Shown here: positions 1 to 5,271 of the stretch, in pieces | Position numbering within the stretch: the stretch's first letter is position 1 | Layout of the letters: the number at the start of each line of letters is the position of its first letter | Origin: Anaerolineaceae bacterium | GTDB taxonomy: Bacteria; Chloroflexota; Anaerolineae; Anaerolineales; Anaerolineaceae | NCBI GenBank assembly: GCA_028714615.1 | Contig: JAQTMA010000147.1 | Span: 1 to 5,898 of the forward strand | Direction of reading: 5' to 3' | DNA length: 5,898 nucleotides | The notes under the pieces: model-generated | Told to the model about the DNA's origin: nothing | Seen by the model: only the letters and a program-made list of their open reading frames with translations | The model's database searches: none | Translations under genes and position numbers: made by a program

Positions 1-87
1 GCCGAATAATGCCAGGCTTTTTACTCCAAAAGATTTGATTTCAGCCTGATTCTGTCGTAAAATTTTCAGGACAAGCTCACATTCCAT
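1..87 (-). CDS. MNT-type nucleotidyltransferase, N-terminal fragment
   Basis: Minus-strand reading from the ATG at 87-85 gives 29 residues, MECELVLKILRQ..., ending S-L-A-L-F-G at the window edge. A helical start followed by F-G-V-K-S-L-A-L-F-G is how minimal nucleotidyltransferases (MNT, MntA-like) begin; the next residues would be the G-S-x-x-R-G-E catalytic motif, which lies outside the window. Family knowledge: stand-alone MNT proteins usually pair with a HEPN RNase and silence it by adding nucleotides, acting as the antitoxin in the cytoplasm. The HEPN partner is not visible and would lie to the left. Ribosome-binding signal is weak (GGA five bases before ATG). The gene diverges from the higB remnant. 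The family call rests on the short N-terminus only. Confidence 0.72.
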   Translation of the reverse strand, partial: MECELVLKILRQNQAEIKSFGVKSLALFG

Positions 88-93
88 AATTCC

Positions 94-99
94 ATTATA
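94..99 (-). promoter_or_regulatory. -10 box of the nucleotidyltransferase gene
   Basis: On the minus strand TATAAT occupies 99-94, six bases before the ATG at 87. That is a perfect -10 hexamer, but no good -35 is seen 16-18 bases upstream. If used, transcription would begin at or next to the start codon, giving a leaderless or near-leaderless mRNA. Confidence 0.35.
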
Positions 100-218
100 C
101 AATCGTAATGATAGGGTTGGTCGGGGATATTTTGGAGATTTTTAACCTTCTTCTATTATTAACGCTGGATCGCCCGGGTTATTGTTGGCGCGTAAAAGAT
201 TGGCACAAGTGCGAGATG

Positions 219-338
219 ATCAATGAACGAGGAAACTATCGGTAGATTGTGATCGTGGTGTATCAACATGGAGTGGTGTACCTTCGCTTTGTAGGCACCC
301 ATGAAGAATATGACCGGATCGATGCGACCAAGGTATGA
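219..338 (+). pseudogene. higB: higB toxin remnant (3' part only, in-frame stop)
   Basis: Reading codons from 219 gives I-N-E-R-G-N-Y-R, a TAG at 243-245, then I-V-I-V-V-Y-Q-H-G-V-V-Y and so on, ending T-H-E-E-Y-D-R-I-D-A-T-K-V and TGA at 336-338. This matches residues 60-97 of the intact HigB at 5339-5632 but lacks about the first 60 residues. TAG replaces the Leu codon after the Tyr-Arg pair, and one codon (Thr) is missing near it. The stretch 123-218 is open in the same frame but not recognisably HigB and has no plausible start. It keeps the canonical C-terminal T-H-x-E-Y-D motif. It cannot make a HigB toxin, though it still leads directly into the higA downstream. Confidence 0.82.
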
Positions 339-604
339 GGAATATGAATAATGGAAGTAAAACCTATTCGCAATGAAGTTGATTATCAAGCTGCGTTGAA
401 AGAAATCGAAAAGTTAATCGATTCCCAGCCTGGCACCCCGGAAGGCGACCGGATGGATGTGCTGGTAACCCTGGTCGAGGCGTATGAAGCCCGGAATTTC
501 CCGATCCCGGAACCGGATGACCCGGTACAGGTTTTAGACTATTACATGGAAAGTCGTGGGCTCAGTCGCGGCGATTTGCTGCCATTTTTGGGTAGCAAGG
601 AACG
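231..604 (+). repeat. higBA direct repeat, copy 1
   Basis: Homologous to 5522-5898 in the same orientation. It covers the 3' end of higB and the first 254 bases of higA; homology probably continues past 604, since copy 2 is cut by the window end. Bases 351-604 differ from copy 2 at 6 positions, and 243-338 differ at 11 of 96. Upstream of about 231 similarity fades. Repeat copies are 5294 bases apart. Confidence 0.9.
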
Positions 605-770
605 CGTGTCTGAAATTCTAAACCGCAAGCGAGGCTTATCCCTAGAGATGGTGCGCCGCTTGCATGATGGTCTTGGCATCCCGGCGGACTTGTTGATTGG
701 GAAGAAAGCTCATAAGACGACGTCGAAAAAAGGCCCGCGGACCGAGTCGCATATACGGGTATTAATTTAG
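351..770 (+). CDS. higA: HigA-type antitoxin (orphan copy)
   Basis: 139 residues. The N-terminal region (1-57), with P-G-T-P-E-G-D-R and P-I-P-E-P-D-D-P, is typical of HigA antitoxins paired with the small RelE-fold HigB. An XRE-type helix-turn-helix spans about 60-116 (L-S-R-G-D-L-L-P-F-L-G-S, V-S-E-I-L-N-R-K-R, L-H-D-G-L-G-I-P). Such proteins bind HigB and repress their own promoter. Start: ATG with GAGGAA eight bases upstream, 12 bases after the dead higB. The body normally ends near residue 118; the tail after K-K-A-H-K-T-T-S-K-K is encoded by the dispersed repeat at 733-775, so the C-terminus is not native. Its own toxin is broken, so any target would be the intact HigB at 5339 or another HigB elsewhere. 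No promoter recognised upstream. Confidence 0.9.
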   Translation: MEVKPIRNEVDYQAALKEIEKLIDSQPGTPEGDRMDVLVTLVEAYEARNFPIPEPDDPVQVLDYYMESRGLSRGDLLPFLGSKERVSEILNRKRGLSLEMVRRLHDGLGIPADLLIGKKAHKTTSKKGPRTESHIRVLI

Positions 771-775
771 ATCGG
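733..775 (+). repeat. Dispersed ~43-bp repeat, copy A
   Basis: Begins GCCCGCGGACCGAGTCGCAT and ends TTTAGATCGG. It shares GCGGACCSAGTCGCATATAC-GGTAT with 1691-1731, and its first half with 4401-4471. It contributes the final codons and stop of higA copy 1, so it was probably joined to the gene by recombination. It contains a near-dyad, TATAC-GG-GTAT. Confidence 0.7.
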
Positions 776-810
776 TTCTTGCTGCCCCGCGGTGAATTGG
801 GTCGCAGAAC
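775..810 (+). terminator. Weak hairpin after higA copy 1
   Basis: GTTCT (775-779) pairs with AGAAC (806-810), followed inward by a bulge, GC/GC, a 2x2 mismatch and CCC/GGG. Bases after it (AATTTAATT) are AT-rich but not a real U-tract. It may be a decayed terminator; low certainty. Confidence 0.25.
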
Positions 811-817
811 AATTTAA

Positions 818-844
818 TTGCAGCCTACTAAAATCCCGTATAAT
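818..844 (+). promoter_or_regulatory. Candidate promoter of the 54-codon gene
   Basis: A perfect -10, TATAAT, at 839-844, with TTGCAG at 818-823 as a possible -35; the 15-base spacer is short. Start of transcription would be near 851, leaving about 50 bases of leader before the ATG at 904. Confidence 0.4.
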
Positions 845-903
845 TCATAGTTGGGCTCCCATTATTGGCGAGAGTTTGAAGCGGCACGCAATGGAGACAT
901 CAT

Positions 904-1068
904 ATGGATAACCAGAAAAGATGGACTCTCCGGCAAGGCCAGTTGAGACAATTTCTAACAACCACCGTGCATTTCGAGCAGGCCATTCAGCTTTTTCTAC
1001 AACAACAATGCCACAGCTTCTTACATCTCAACCAGGCTTGCCGCATTCGGGCTAAACTCGGCTTGTAA
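904..1068 (+). CDS. Hypothetical 54-residue protein
   Basis: ATG preceded by GGAG at 893-896 (spacing seven) and by a TATAAT box 60 bases upstream, so expression signals are respectable. The product begins MDNQKRWTLRQGQLRQFL and continues with H-F-E-Q-A-I-Q-L-F-L-Q-Q-Q, a polar helical stretch with no membrane segment or signal peptide. From memory, the F-E-Q-A-I-x-L-F-L-x-Q-H part faintly recalls the start of DinB/YfiT-like proteins, whose next residues (A-M-L-H-S) are absent here. It could therefore be a truncated gene whose reading frame drifted after about residue 35. I cannot assign a function. It lies between the orphan higA and the VOC cassette. Confidence 0.4.
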   Translation: MDNQKRWTLRQGQLRQFLTTTVHFEQAIQLFLQQQCHSFLHLNQACRIRAKLGL

Positions 1069-1104
1069 GTTAAGTTTGGAGGAAAGGTTCAAGTTGAAGT
1101 GCGT

Positions 1105-1124
1105 CCAGCCCGCCACCGTTAGGC
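1105..1124 (+). other. attC-like core site, upstream edge of the VOC cassette
   Basis: GCCACCGTTAGGC at 1112-1124 contains GTTAGGC, which fits the integron R' core GTTRRRY. It resembles GCCACGTTAGAT at 1660-1671 beyond the VOC gene, in the same orientation, 547 bases away. I could not find a convincing complementary left arm upstream, so this is a half site at best. Confidence 0.35.
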
Positions 1125-1198
1125 CACAGTTTAGAGACTACAATGTGGCCCCGTTCTTTCAATAATGAGAACAATAAGTTAAGAAGGAAGGAAAACTC

Positions 1199-1606
1199 AT
1201 GGCAAAACTGCTCGGTCCCGATTTCATCAGTTTGCAGGTGCGCGACCTCTCCGTCTCGCGAAGATTCTATATCGAGATGTTAGGCCTGGTAATCGATCCG
1301 CGCTTTGACACCCCCGATTTTGTCCTCTTCGATACCAATTCGATACCCTTTGCCCTTAGCGAAGCAAAAGTGAACCCGGGCGAAACACCGCATCCAGGAC
1401 GAGGTGTAACGCTTTGGATCGACTGCGATCACGTCAACGAGTTACATGCCAAATTGGCAGCGGCCAGCACCACCATTATCACGCCACCCTACGATGGCCC
1501 TTTTGGGCGTACATTCGTCTTTGCCGATCCAGATGGATACCGCATCACCGCCAACGAAAACCCTTGGGATCGGTTTCCCTTAGGTGGCAGTCACCTAAGG
1601 GAGTAA
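1199..1606 (+). CDS. VOC-family (glyoxalase/bleomycin-resistance fold) protein
   Basis: 135 residues, one VOC unit: F-I-S-L-Q-V-R-D-L (9-17), S-R-R-F-Y-I-E-M-L-G-L (20-30), then T-L-W-I-D-C-D (71-77) and the C-terminal G-P-F-G-R-T-F-V-F-A-D-P-D-G-Y (100-114). VOC proteins are cytosolic dimers that bind metals or sequester or modify small molecules such as methylglyoxal adducts or antibiotics; the substrate cannot be read from sequence. Start chosen at ATG 1199, with AAGGAAGG seven bases upstream. The last residues (about 128-135, G-G-S-H-L-R-E) are encoded by the palindrome of the downstream attC-like site and are probably not part of the original fold. The gene stands alone, flanked by two attC-like cores, as expected for a gene cassette. 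Confidence 0.88.
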   Translation: MAKLLGPDFISLQVRDLSVSRRFYIEMLGLVIDPRFDTPDFVLFDTNSIPFALSEAKVNPGETPHPGRGVTLWIDCDHVNELHAKLAAASTTIITPPYDGPFGRTFVFADPDGYRITANENPWDRFPLGGSHLRE

Positions 1607-1671
1607 ATGCGTTCGTTCCCCCTCGCGCTTCGCTGCGCGCTTGCACGAGCGCCTGAACTGCCACGTTAGAT
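1577..1671 (+). other. attC-like recombination site (imperfect, folded)
   Basis: Nested complementary arms can be drawn: GTGGCAGT-CA (1584-1593) with TG-A-ACTGCCAC (1654-1664), leaving A1656 unpaired; GCGTTCGT (1609-1616) with ACGAGCGC (1645-1652), one wobble; and CGCGC (1624-1628) with GCGCG (1635-1639) around loop TTCGCT. It ends in GTTAGAT (1665-1671), matching GTTRRRY. Length of 95 bases, a bulged outer stem and a position at the 3' end of a single gene fit an integron attC. Against it: the left core should read RYYYAAC but reads CCCTTAG, so it may be inactive. No integrase gene is present in the window. Confidence 0.5.
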
Positions 1672-1690
1672 CGACGCTCGCACCTCCCCT

Positions 1691-1731
1691 GCGCGGACCC
1701 AGTCGCATATACAGGTATAAGTTCAGGCCGG
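1691..1731 (+). repeat. Dispersed ~43-bp repeat, copy B
   Basis: Begins GCGCGGACCCAGTCGCATAT, ends AGTTCAGGCCGG. Near-match to copy A (733-775) and to both ends of copy C (4401-4471). It includes the 12-base dyad TATAC-AG-GTATA (1708-1719). Its AGTTCAGGC (1720-1728) is the inverse complement of GCCTGAACT at 1651-1659 in the attC-like site, so the two elements could also pair across 60 bases. Confidence 0.7.
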
Positions 1732-1833
1732 TGGGGCTTGCATCCGCCAAATAGAGAGATAATTACGAAATAGCAAACTCGTCCCCTATATATAGTGGTT
1801 GGGGTTTTACAACCATTGCCATACATAATAATG
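1732..1833 (+). other. Gene-free spacer before the orphan terminator
   Basis: No convincing reading frame. It contains the 10-base palindrome CTATATATAG (1786-1795), a short hairpin TGGTTG/CAACCA (1796-1801 and 1810-1815), and a lone -10-like GATAAT (1758-1763) with no good -35. With the terminator at 1834 it might encode a short transcript of about 105 bases, but nothing proves it. Confidence 0.3.
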
Positions 1834-1874
1834 CCGCATGTCTTATGAGCTTTCATAGGGCATGCGGTTTTTTT
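1834..1874 (+). terminator. Strong intrinsic terminator
   Basis: A 15-pair stem (1834-1848 with 1853-1867, two wobble pairs) closed by loop GCTT, followed by seven T (1868-1874). It reads correctly only on the plus strand. The nearest plus-strand gene is VOC, 228 bases upstream beyond the attC-like site and repeat B. It may end that transcript or a small RNA, and it insulates the Fic gene. Confidence 0.88.
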
Positions 1875-1966
1875 CAAACCTCCGTTCTAGAGGCGATCCG
1901 ATTGTGGAGTTTGGATAAGGACAGGTAAAATCTTTCTTTACAAGCGCCATCCCTTTCACTGCGTAG

Positions 1967-2028
1967 CTTTGAAAGAAATGTGGTATATTTTTACAAAGCT
2001 CAACGGGCATTGTAAAAATCTTTCAAAG
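1967..2028 (+). promoter_or_regulatory. Nested dyad/operator region upstream of the Fic gene
   Basis: Two nested inverted repeats: ATTTTTACAA (1987-1996) with TTGTAAAAAT (2010-2019), a perfect 10 bases, and outside it CTTTGAAAG (1967-1975) with CTTTCAAAG (2020-2028). TTTACA (1990-1995) and TAAAAA (2013-2018), 17 bases apart, could be -35 and -10 elements within the dyad arms, a classic operator position. In RNA form the outer arm would overlap the start of the ribosome-binding site AAGGAAGGA (2026-2034). A related half (GTAAAATCTTTC) sits at 1925-1936. Confidence 0.55.
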
Positions 2029-2040
2029 GAAGGATGATCG

Positions 2041-3189
2041 ATGAACAAGGATGACTTCCATGTGTCACAAGCGGGACAGGCCGTATTAACGCCAAAGGGT
2101 TACTGGGCATTTATTCCCGATCCTTTACCGCCTGATATTTCCTATGACTCGCATCTCGTCCTGGCCCTGTCCGGGGCAGATGCAGCTTTGAGTGAATTGT
2201 CCGGTCTCGGGCGTCATATTATTAATCCACACCTCCTGATTGCATCCTATATCCGCAAAGAAGCTGTGCTTTCCTCTAGAATTGAGGGTACCCGCGCTGG
2301 CATTGCCGATTTACTTTTAGATGACCTGGAGACGCCAGACAATGCATCTAGCAGCGCGGATTTGAAGGAAGTCCAGAATTATGTTACTGCGCTTGAATAT
2401 GGAATCGACCGACTGAATTCTTTACCCCTTTCATTGCGACTGGTTCGGGAAATTCATGCCCATTTGATGGAAGGGGTTCGTGGTGGAAATGCGACGCCAG
2501 GTGAATTCCGGCGTTCACAAAATTGGATCGGGCCGGCAGGGTCAACTCTAACAGATGCGCCTTACGTACCACCCCCGGCCGGTGAAATGCTGGGCTGCCT
2601 GGCTAAATGGGAGTTATTTCTGCAAGATCGTGGCAGCTTCCCCGAATTGATCCAATGCGCCCTGCTGCACGAACAATTTGAAGCCATTCATCCCTTCCTT
2701 GACGGAAACGGCCGCATCGGACGCCTGCTGATCACTTTGTTCTTGATCGAGCGCGGACGGTTATCCCAACCGCTACTCTACTTGTCCGCTTTCATCGAAG
2801 CCTATCACCAGGAATATTATTATTTGCTCCAACGAGTGAGAACCCATGGGGACTGGAATGCCTGGCTGCATTATTTTCTGCGGGGTGTTGAAGAAACATC
2901 GAAGCAGGCTGTGCGGCAGGCTGGCGCGTTGATGGATCTAAGAGAAAAACTGCATGTCGAAATTCAATCCAAACCAAAAGCCATTGGGCTCATTGACCCT
3001 CTTTTCACCAATCCTTATATGACGGTTTCCCGCGCCGCTGCGTTGCTCAATGTATCCTTACCAACCGCCCGACAGGTTGTCAAGGCATTGGAAGAGTCTG
3101 GAGTGTTGCACGAAGTCACTGGACGGGCATGGGGGAAAACCTATGTAGCTAATAGAATCCTAAGACTCATTGAAAATTCTGCGGAATAG
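2041..3189 (+). CDS. Fic-domain protein AMP-transferase
   Basis: 382 residues, usual length for the Fic_N + Fic + C-terminal winged-helix type. The catalytic motif H-P-F-L-D-G-N-G-R-I-G-R lies at 217-228, an intact H-x-F-x-D-G-N-G-R-x-x-R. S-S-R-I-E-G at 78-83 fits the inhibitory helix (S/T-x-x-x-E-G/N), so this is a class II enzyme with its own N-terminal brake. Residues about 325-372 (T-V-S-R-A-A-A-L-L-N-V-S, then E-E-S-G-V-L) form a winged helix-turn-helix. Family knowledge: Fic enzymes move AMP from ATP onto hydroxyl side chains of target proteins in the cytosol; the target is unknown here. ATG chosen because AAGGAAGGA lies six bases upstream. The DNA-binding-like tail plus the upstream dyads suggest self-regulation (inference). 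A DUF4143 ATPase gene follows after 23 bases. Confidence 0.93.
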   Translation: MNKDDFHVSQAGQAVLTPKGYWAFIPDPLPPDISYDSHLVLALSGADAALSELSGLGRHIINPHLLIASYIRKEAVLSSRIEGTRAGIADLLLDDLETPDNASSSADLKEVQNYVTALEYGIDRLNSLPLSLRLVREIHAHLMEGVRGGNATPGEFRRSQNWIGPAGSTLTDAPYVPPPAGEMLGCLAKWELFLQDRGSFPELIQCALLHEQFEAIHPFLDGNGRIGRLLITLFLIERGRLSQPLLYLSAFIEAYHQEYYYLLQRVRTHGDWNAWLHYFLRGVEETSKQAVRQAGALMDLREKLHVEIQSKPKAIGLIDPLFTNPYMTVSRAAALLNVSLPTARQVVKALEESGVLHEVTGRAWGKTYVANRILRLIENSAE

Positions 3190-3212
3190 ACTGTTCTCGG
3201 ATATCCAAGTGA

Positions 3213-4363
3213 ATGATTGACCGTACTCATCTCAGACAAATCGTCCAAAAGAAACTCGATGCTAATCGAGTCGTAGCTCTGATCGGCCCCAGGCAGTGTG
3301 GTAAGACCACCTTGGCCCGAGAATTTGTCTCCCCAAGCTCTGTCAACTATTTTGACCTGGAAAACCCATTAAGCCTGGCAAGTCTCGACCAACCGATGAC
3401 TGCATTGCAAGACCTGACTGGCCTGGTAGTGATTGATGAAATCCAACGACGCCCAGAGATATTTCAGGTTCTGCGGGTTCTCGCTGACCGGACACCCTTA
3501 CCTACCCGTTTTTGATTTTAGGAAGCGCTGCTCCCAAACTTATGCGCCAATCATCCGAATCGCTTGCCGGCCGCATTTCGATTGTCACCATGGGTGGTTT
3601 CAGCGTAGAAGAAGTTGGGGATCAGGCACAAAGTACACTCTGGCGGCCTGGCGGTTTTCCACTCTCTTTTACTGCTCCTGATGAAGCAATCAGCCTTGAC
3701 TGGCGAAGAGATTTTATCCGTACGTTTCTGGAACGCGATATACCCCAATTCGGTTTATCGATTCCTTCTACGAGCCTGTTCCGCTTTTGGAACCTGTTGG
3801 CCCATTACCATGGACAAATTTGGAATGCGGTGGAAACCGCCCTAGCGCTGAATGTCAGCGAGAGCACGGCAAGGCGCTACGTGGATTTACTCCAGGACCT
3901 GTTTATGGTCAGGCTGCTTCAACCCTGGTTTGCCAATCTTGGAAAACGGCAGATTAAGTCCCCGAAAGTGTACATTCGCGACACCGGTCTGCTACATGCC
4001 TTGCTGGGAGTCCGCACCGAGCAAGACTTGATGCTGCATCCGCGCAGTGGTGCATCCTGGGAAGGGTTTGTGATAGAGGAAGTAGTGAAAGCTACCTCGC
4101 CGGATGAGGCCTATTTTTGGGGTACGCATTCCGGTGCGGAACTGGACTTGCTTTTGCTCAAAGACGGCAGACGAATTGGCGTGGAGTGTAAACGAGTGGA
4201 CGCACCTCGCCTATCTCCATCCATGCGCGCCGCGATCCAGGATTTGGAGCTTTCAAAGCTGCTGGTGATTTACCCGGGCTCCAAGCCCTATCCATTAGCT
4301 GAGCGGATTCGGGTCATACCTCTTGCACGTTTGGCGGGAGACAGGGCGGTTTTTCTGGATTGA
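3213..4363 (+). pseudogene. AAA (AAA_14)-DUF4143 ATPase, split by a frameshift
   Basis: The first part (3213-3515, 100 residues) has Walker A G-P-R-Q-C-G-K-T (25-32) and Walker B L-V-V-I-D-E-I-Q (71-78), ending L-P-T-R-F then TGA. The protein resumes one base back: TTG at 3512 opens L-I-L-G-S-A-A-P-K-L and runs to 4363. Together about 383 residues, the family's normal size. The tail (D-T-G-L-L-H-A-L-L-G, then G-A-E-L-D-L-L-L-L and G-V-E-C-K) is the DUF4143 part, with a PD-(D/E)xK-like E...D...E-C-K pattern. The break is in a T run: five T (3509-3513) where six would restore frame, so one base was lost, or the ribosome slips back one. Family role is poorly known (ATP-binding, possibly nucleic-acid acting). 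Start ATG at 3213 has no strong ribosome site; coupling to the Fic gene is likely. Confidence 0.85.
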
Positions 4364-4400
4364 GTTAATCCAATTTGCATCACATTTTCACCATTACCCA

Positions 4401-4471
4401 GCCCGCGCGGACCGAGTCATATCAATGAGTACGCTCTTCAGCGCGCCCGAAGGGGCATATGTTTAGGCCGG
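4401..4471 (+). repeat. Dispersed repeat, copy C (rearranged)
   Basis: Starts GCCCGCGCGGACCGAGTC as in copy A, then diverges for about 40 bases, which include a small GCCC-GAAG-GGGC hairpin, and ends CATATGTTTAGGCCGG, close to the end of copy B. It lies 38 bases after the ATPase stop, same orientation as A and B. The middle looks inserted or substituted. Confidence 0.6.
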
Positions 4472-4506
4472 CAGTAAGAGCCTAGTTATTACATATTGTT
4501 AATCTG

Positions 4507-4537
4507 AAGCGCTCTCCAGAAACGGAGGGCGCTTTTT
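4507..4537 (+). terminator. Intrinsic terminator after the Fic/ATPase unit
   Basis: AGCGCTCTCC (4508-4517) pairs with GGAGGGCGCT (4524-4533) with one wobble; loop AGAAAC; T run 4533-4537. Plus-strand orientation fits the end of the Fic-ATPase transcript. Confidence 0.88.
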
Positions 4538-4547
4538 CATTGTGTTA

Positions 4548-4553
4548 TATAAT
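4548..4553 (+). promoter_or_regulatory. -10 box of the UDG-family gene
   Basis: Perfect TATAAT at 4548-4553, just after the terminator. No clear -35 at 16-18 bases. A start near 4560 would give a leader of about 44 bases to the ATG at 4604 and would leave the GTG at 4556 untranscribed. Confidence 0.4.
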
Positions 4554-4603
4554 TCGTGAAGTATGTCTTCCTAATTGCAACCTACAGAAAGGTAAAAGCG
4601 CTT

Positions 4604-5230
4604 ATGCCTGATCAACCTCGTCTTTTTCGTGACCAGAATGAAATATCGCTAAGGGAAGCTGAGATTGATTCACCCCACGTTGCACCACTAAACGCTTGGG
4701 TTCGTACACTCAGGAATCGGCTTGGTCTTAATGCGATTGTTCCTTGGTTTGATCCCCAAGATGGTGGATGCGAAGCGCGAATCCTCTGGCTTCTAGAAGC
4801 GCCTGGTCCAAAAGCCACTCGCGAGCGAGGTGGTAGTGGATTCATATCATGTAACAATAATGATGGCACTGCTCTGAATACATGGGAAACAAGAGAAGAA
4901 GCTGGTGTATCACGAAAATTAGTGGTGCACTGGAATGTAATTCCCTATTACATCGGCACAGACACCAAAATCCGAGCTTATAATCCAAATGATATTGCTG
5001 CCGTTGGCCCATTTATACTCGAGCTTATCAGTCTTCTTCCTCGCCTCAAAGTTGTGATCTTAGGTGGTGAGGCGGCTCGCAAGGTATGGCAAGATTTTTC
5101 TCCTAGCCATAAGAAACTCCATGCTATTGAATGTCCTCATCCATCACCCACAAATTTGAATACGCGACCCGGGAATAGGGATCAGGTAATTGATGCCTGG
5201 CGTGAGGCTTTAAAGTATATAAGAGGGTAG
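4604..5230 (+). CDS. Uracil-DNA glycosylase superfamily protein
   Basis: 208 residues from ATG 4604. The core reads I-L-W-L-L-E-A-P-G-P-K (60-70, equal to the G-E-x-P-G-type motif), then V-V-H-W-N-V-I-P-Y-Y-I-G (107-118), V-V-I-L-G-G-E-A-A (150-158) and C-P-H-P-S-P-T-N-L-N (177-186), the H-P-S-P motif near the active site. The order and spacing fit the UDG-like fold that removes uracil or related bases from DNA. Only three cysteines are present and no 4Fe-4S pattern, so it is not a typical family 4/5 enzyme, and activity is unproven. A GTG at 4556 would add 16 residues, but it lies at or before the expected transcript start, and AAAGG (4588-4592) favours the ATG, though at a long 11-base spacing. 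It stands alone between two terminator-like hairpins. Confidence 0.82.
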   Translation: MPDQPRLFRDQNEISLREAEIDSPHVAPLNAWVRTLRNRLGLNAIVPWFDPQDGGCEARILWLLEAPGPKATRERGGSGFISCNNNDGTALNTWETREEAGVSRKLVVHWNVIPYYIGTDTKIRAYNPNDIAAVGPFILELISLLPRLKVVILGGEAARKVWQDFSPSHKKLHAIECPHPSPTNLNTRPGNRDQVIDAWREALKYIRG

Positions 5231-5271
5231 CCAACCCCTTTGTTGCTGCTTTGGGCAAGCTCAGTCGCCAA

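Noticed and set aside
159..389. Minus-strand open frame over the higB remnant and higA start
   Set aside because: It is the antisense of the higBA repeat; the same opening peptide recurs at 5261-5683 only because the underlying DNA is duplicated.
1069..1075. GTTAAGT, another match to GTTRRRY
   Set aside because: That pattern is expected about once per kilobase per strand; there is no surrounding attC structure.
958..1164. Open frame in another phase over the small gene and the 1118 core site
   Set aside because: No start with a ribosome site and no family signal; begins right after a stop by chance.
1414..1656. Plus-strand overlapping frame inside the VOC gene
   Set aside because: Shadow of the VOC gene in another frame, Arg/His-rich and without homology.
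1732..1833. Possible tRNA or riboswitch
   Set aside because: No T-loop GTTC pattern, no cloverleaf and no known aptamer core; only short hairpins.
1545..1877. Minus-strand 110-codon frame
   Set aside because: Runs through the attC-like hairpin, repeat B and the terminator; low-complexity, basic peptide typical of hairpin read-through.
3433..3681. Overlapping plus-strand frame across the ATPase break
   Set aside because: Neither matches the family; the -1 continuation at 3512 clearly restores the DUF4143 protein.
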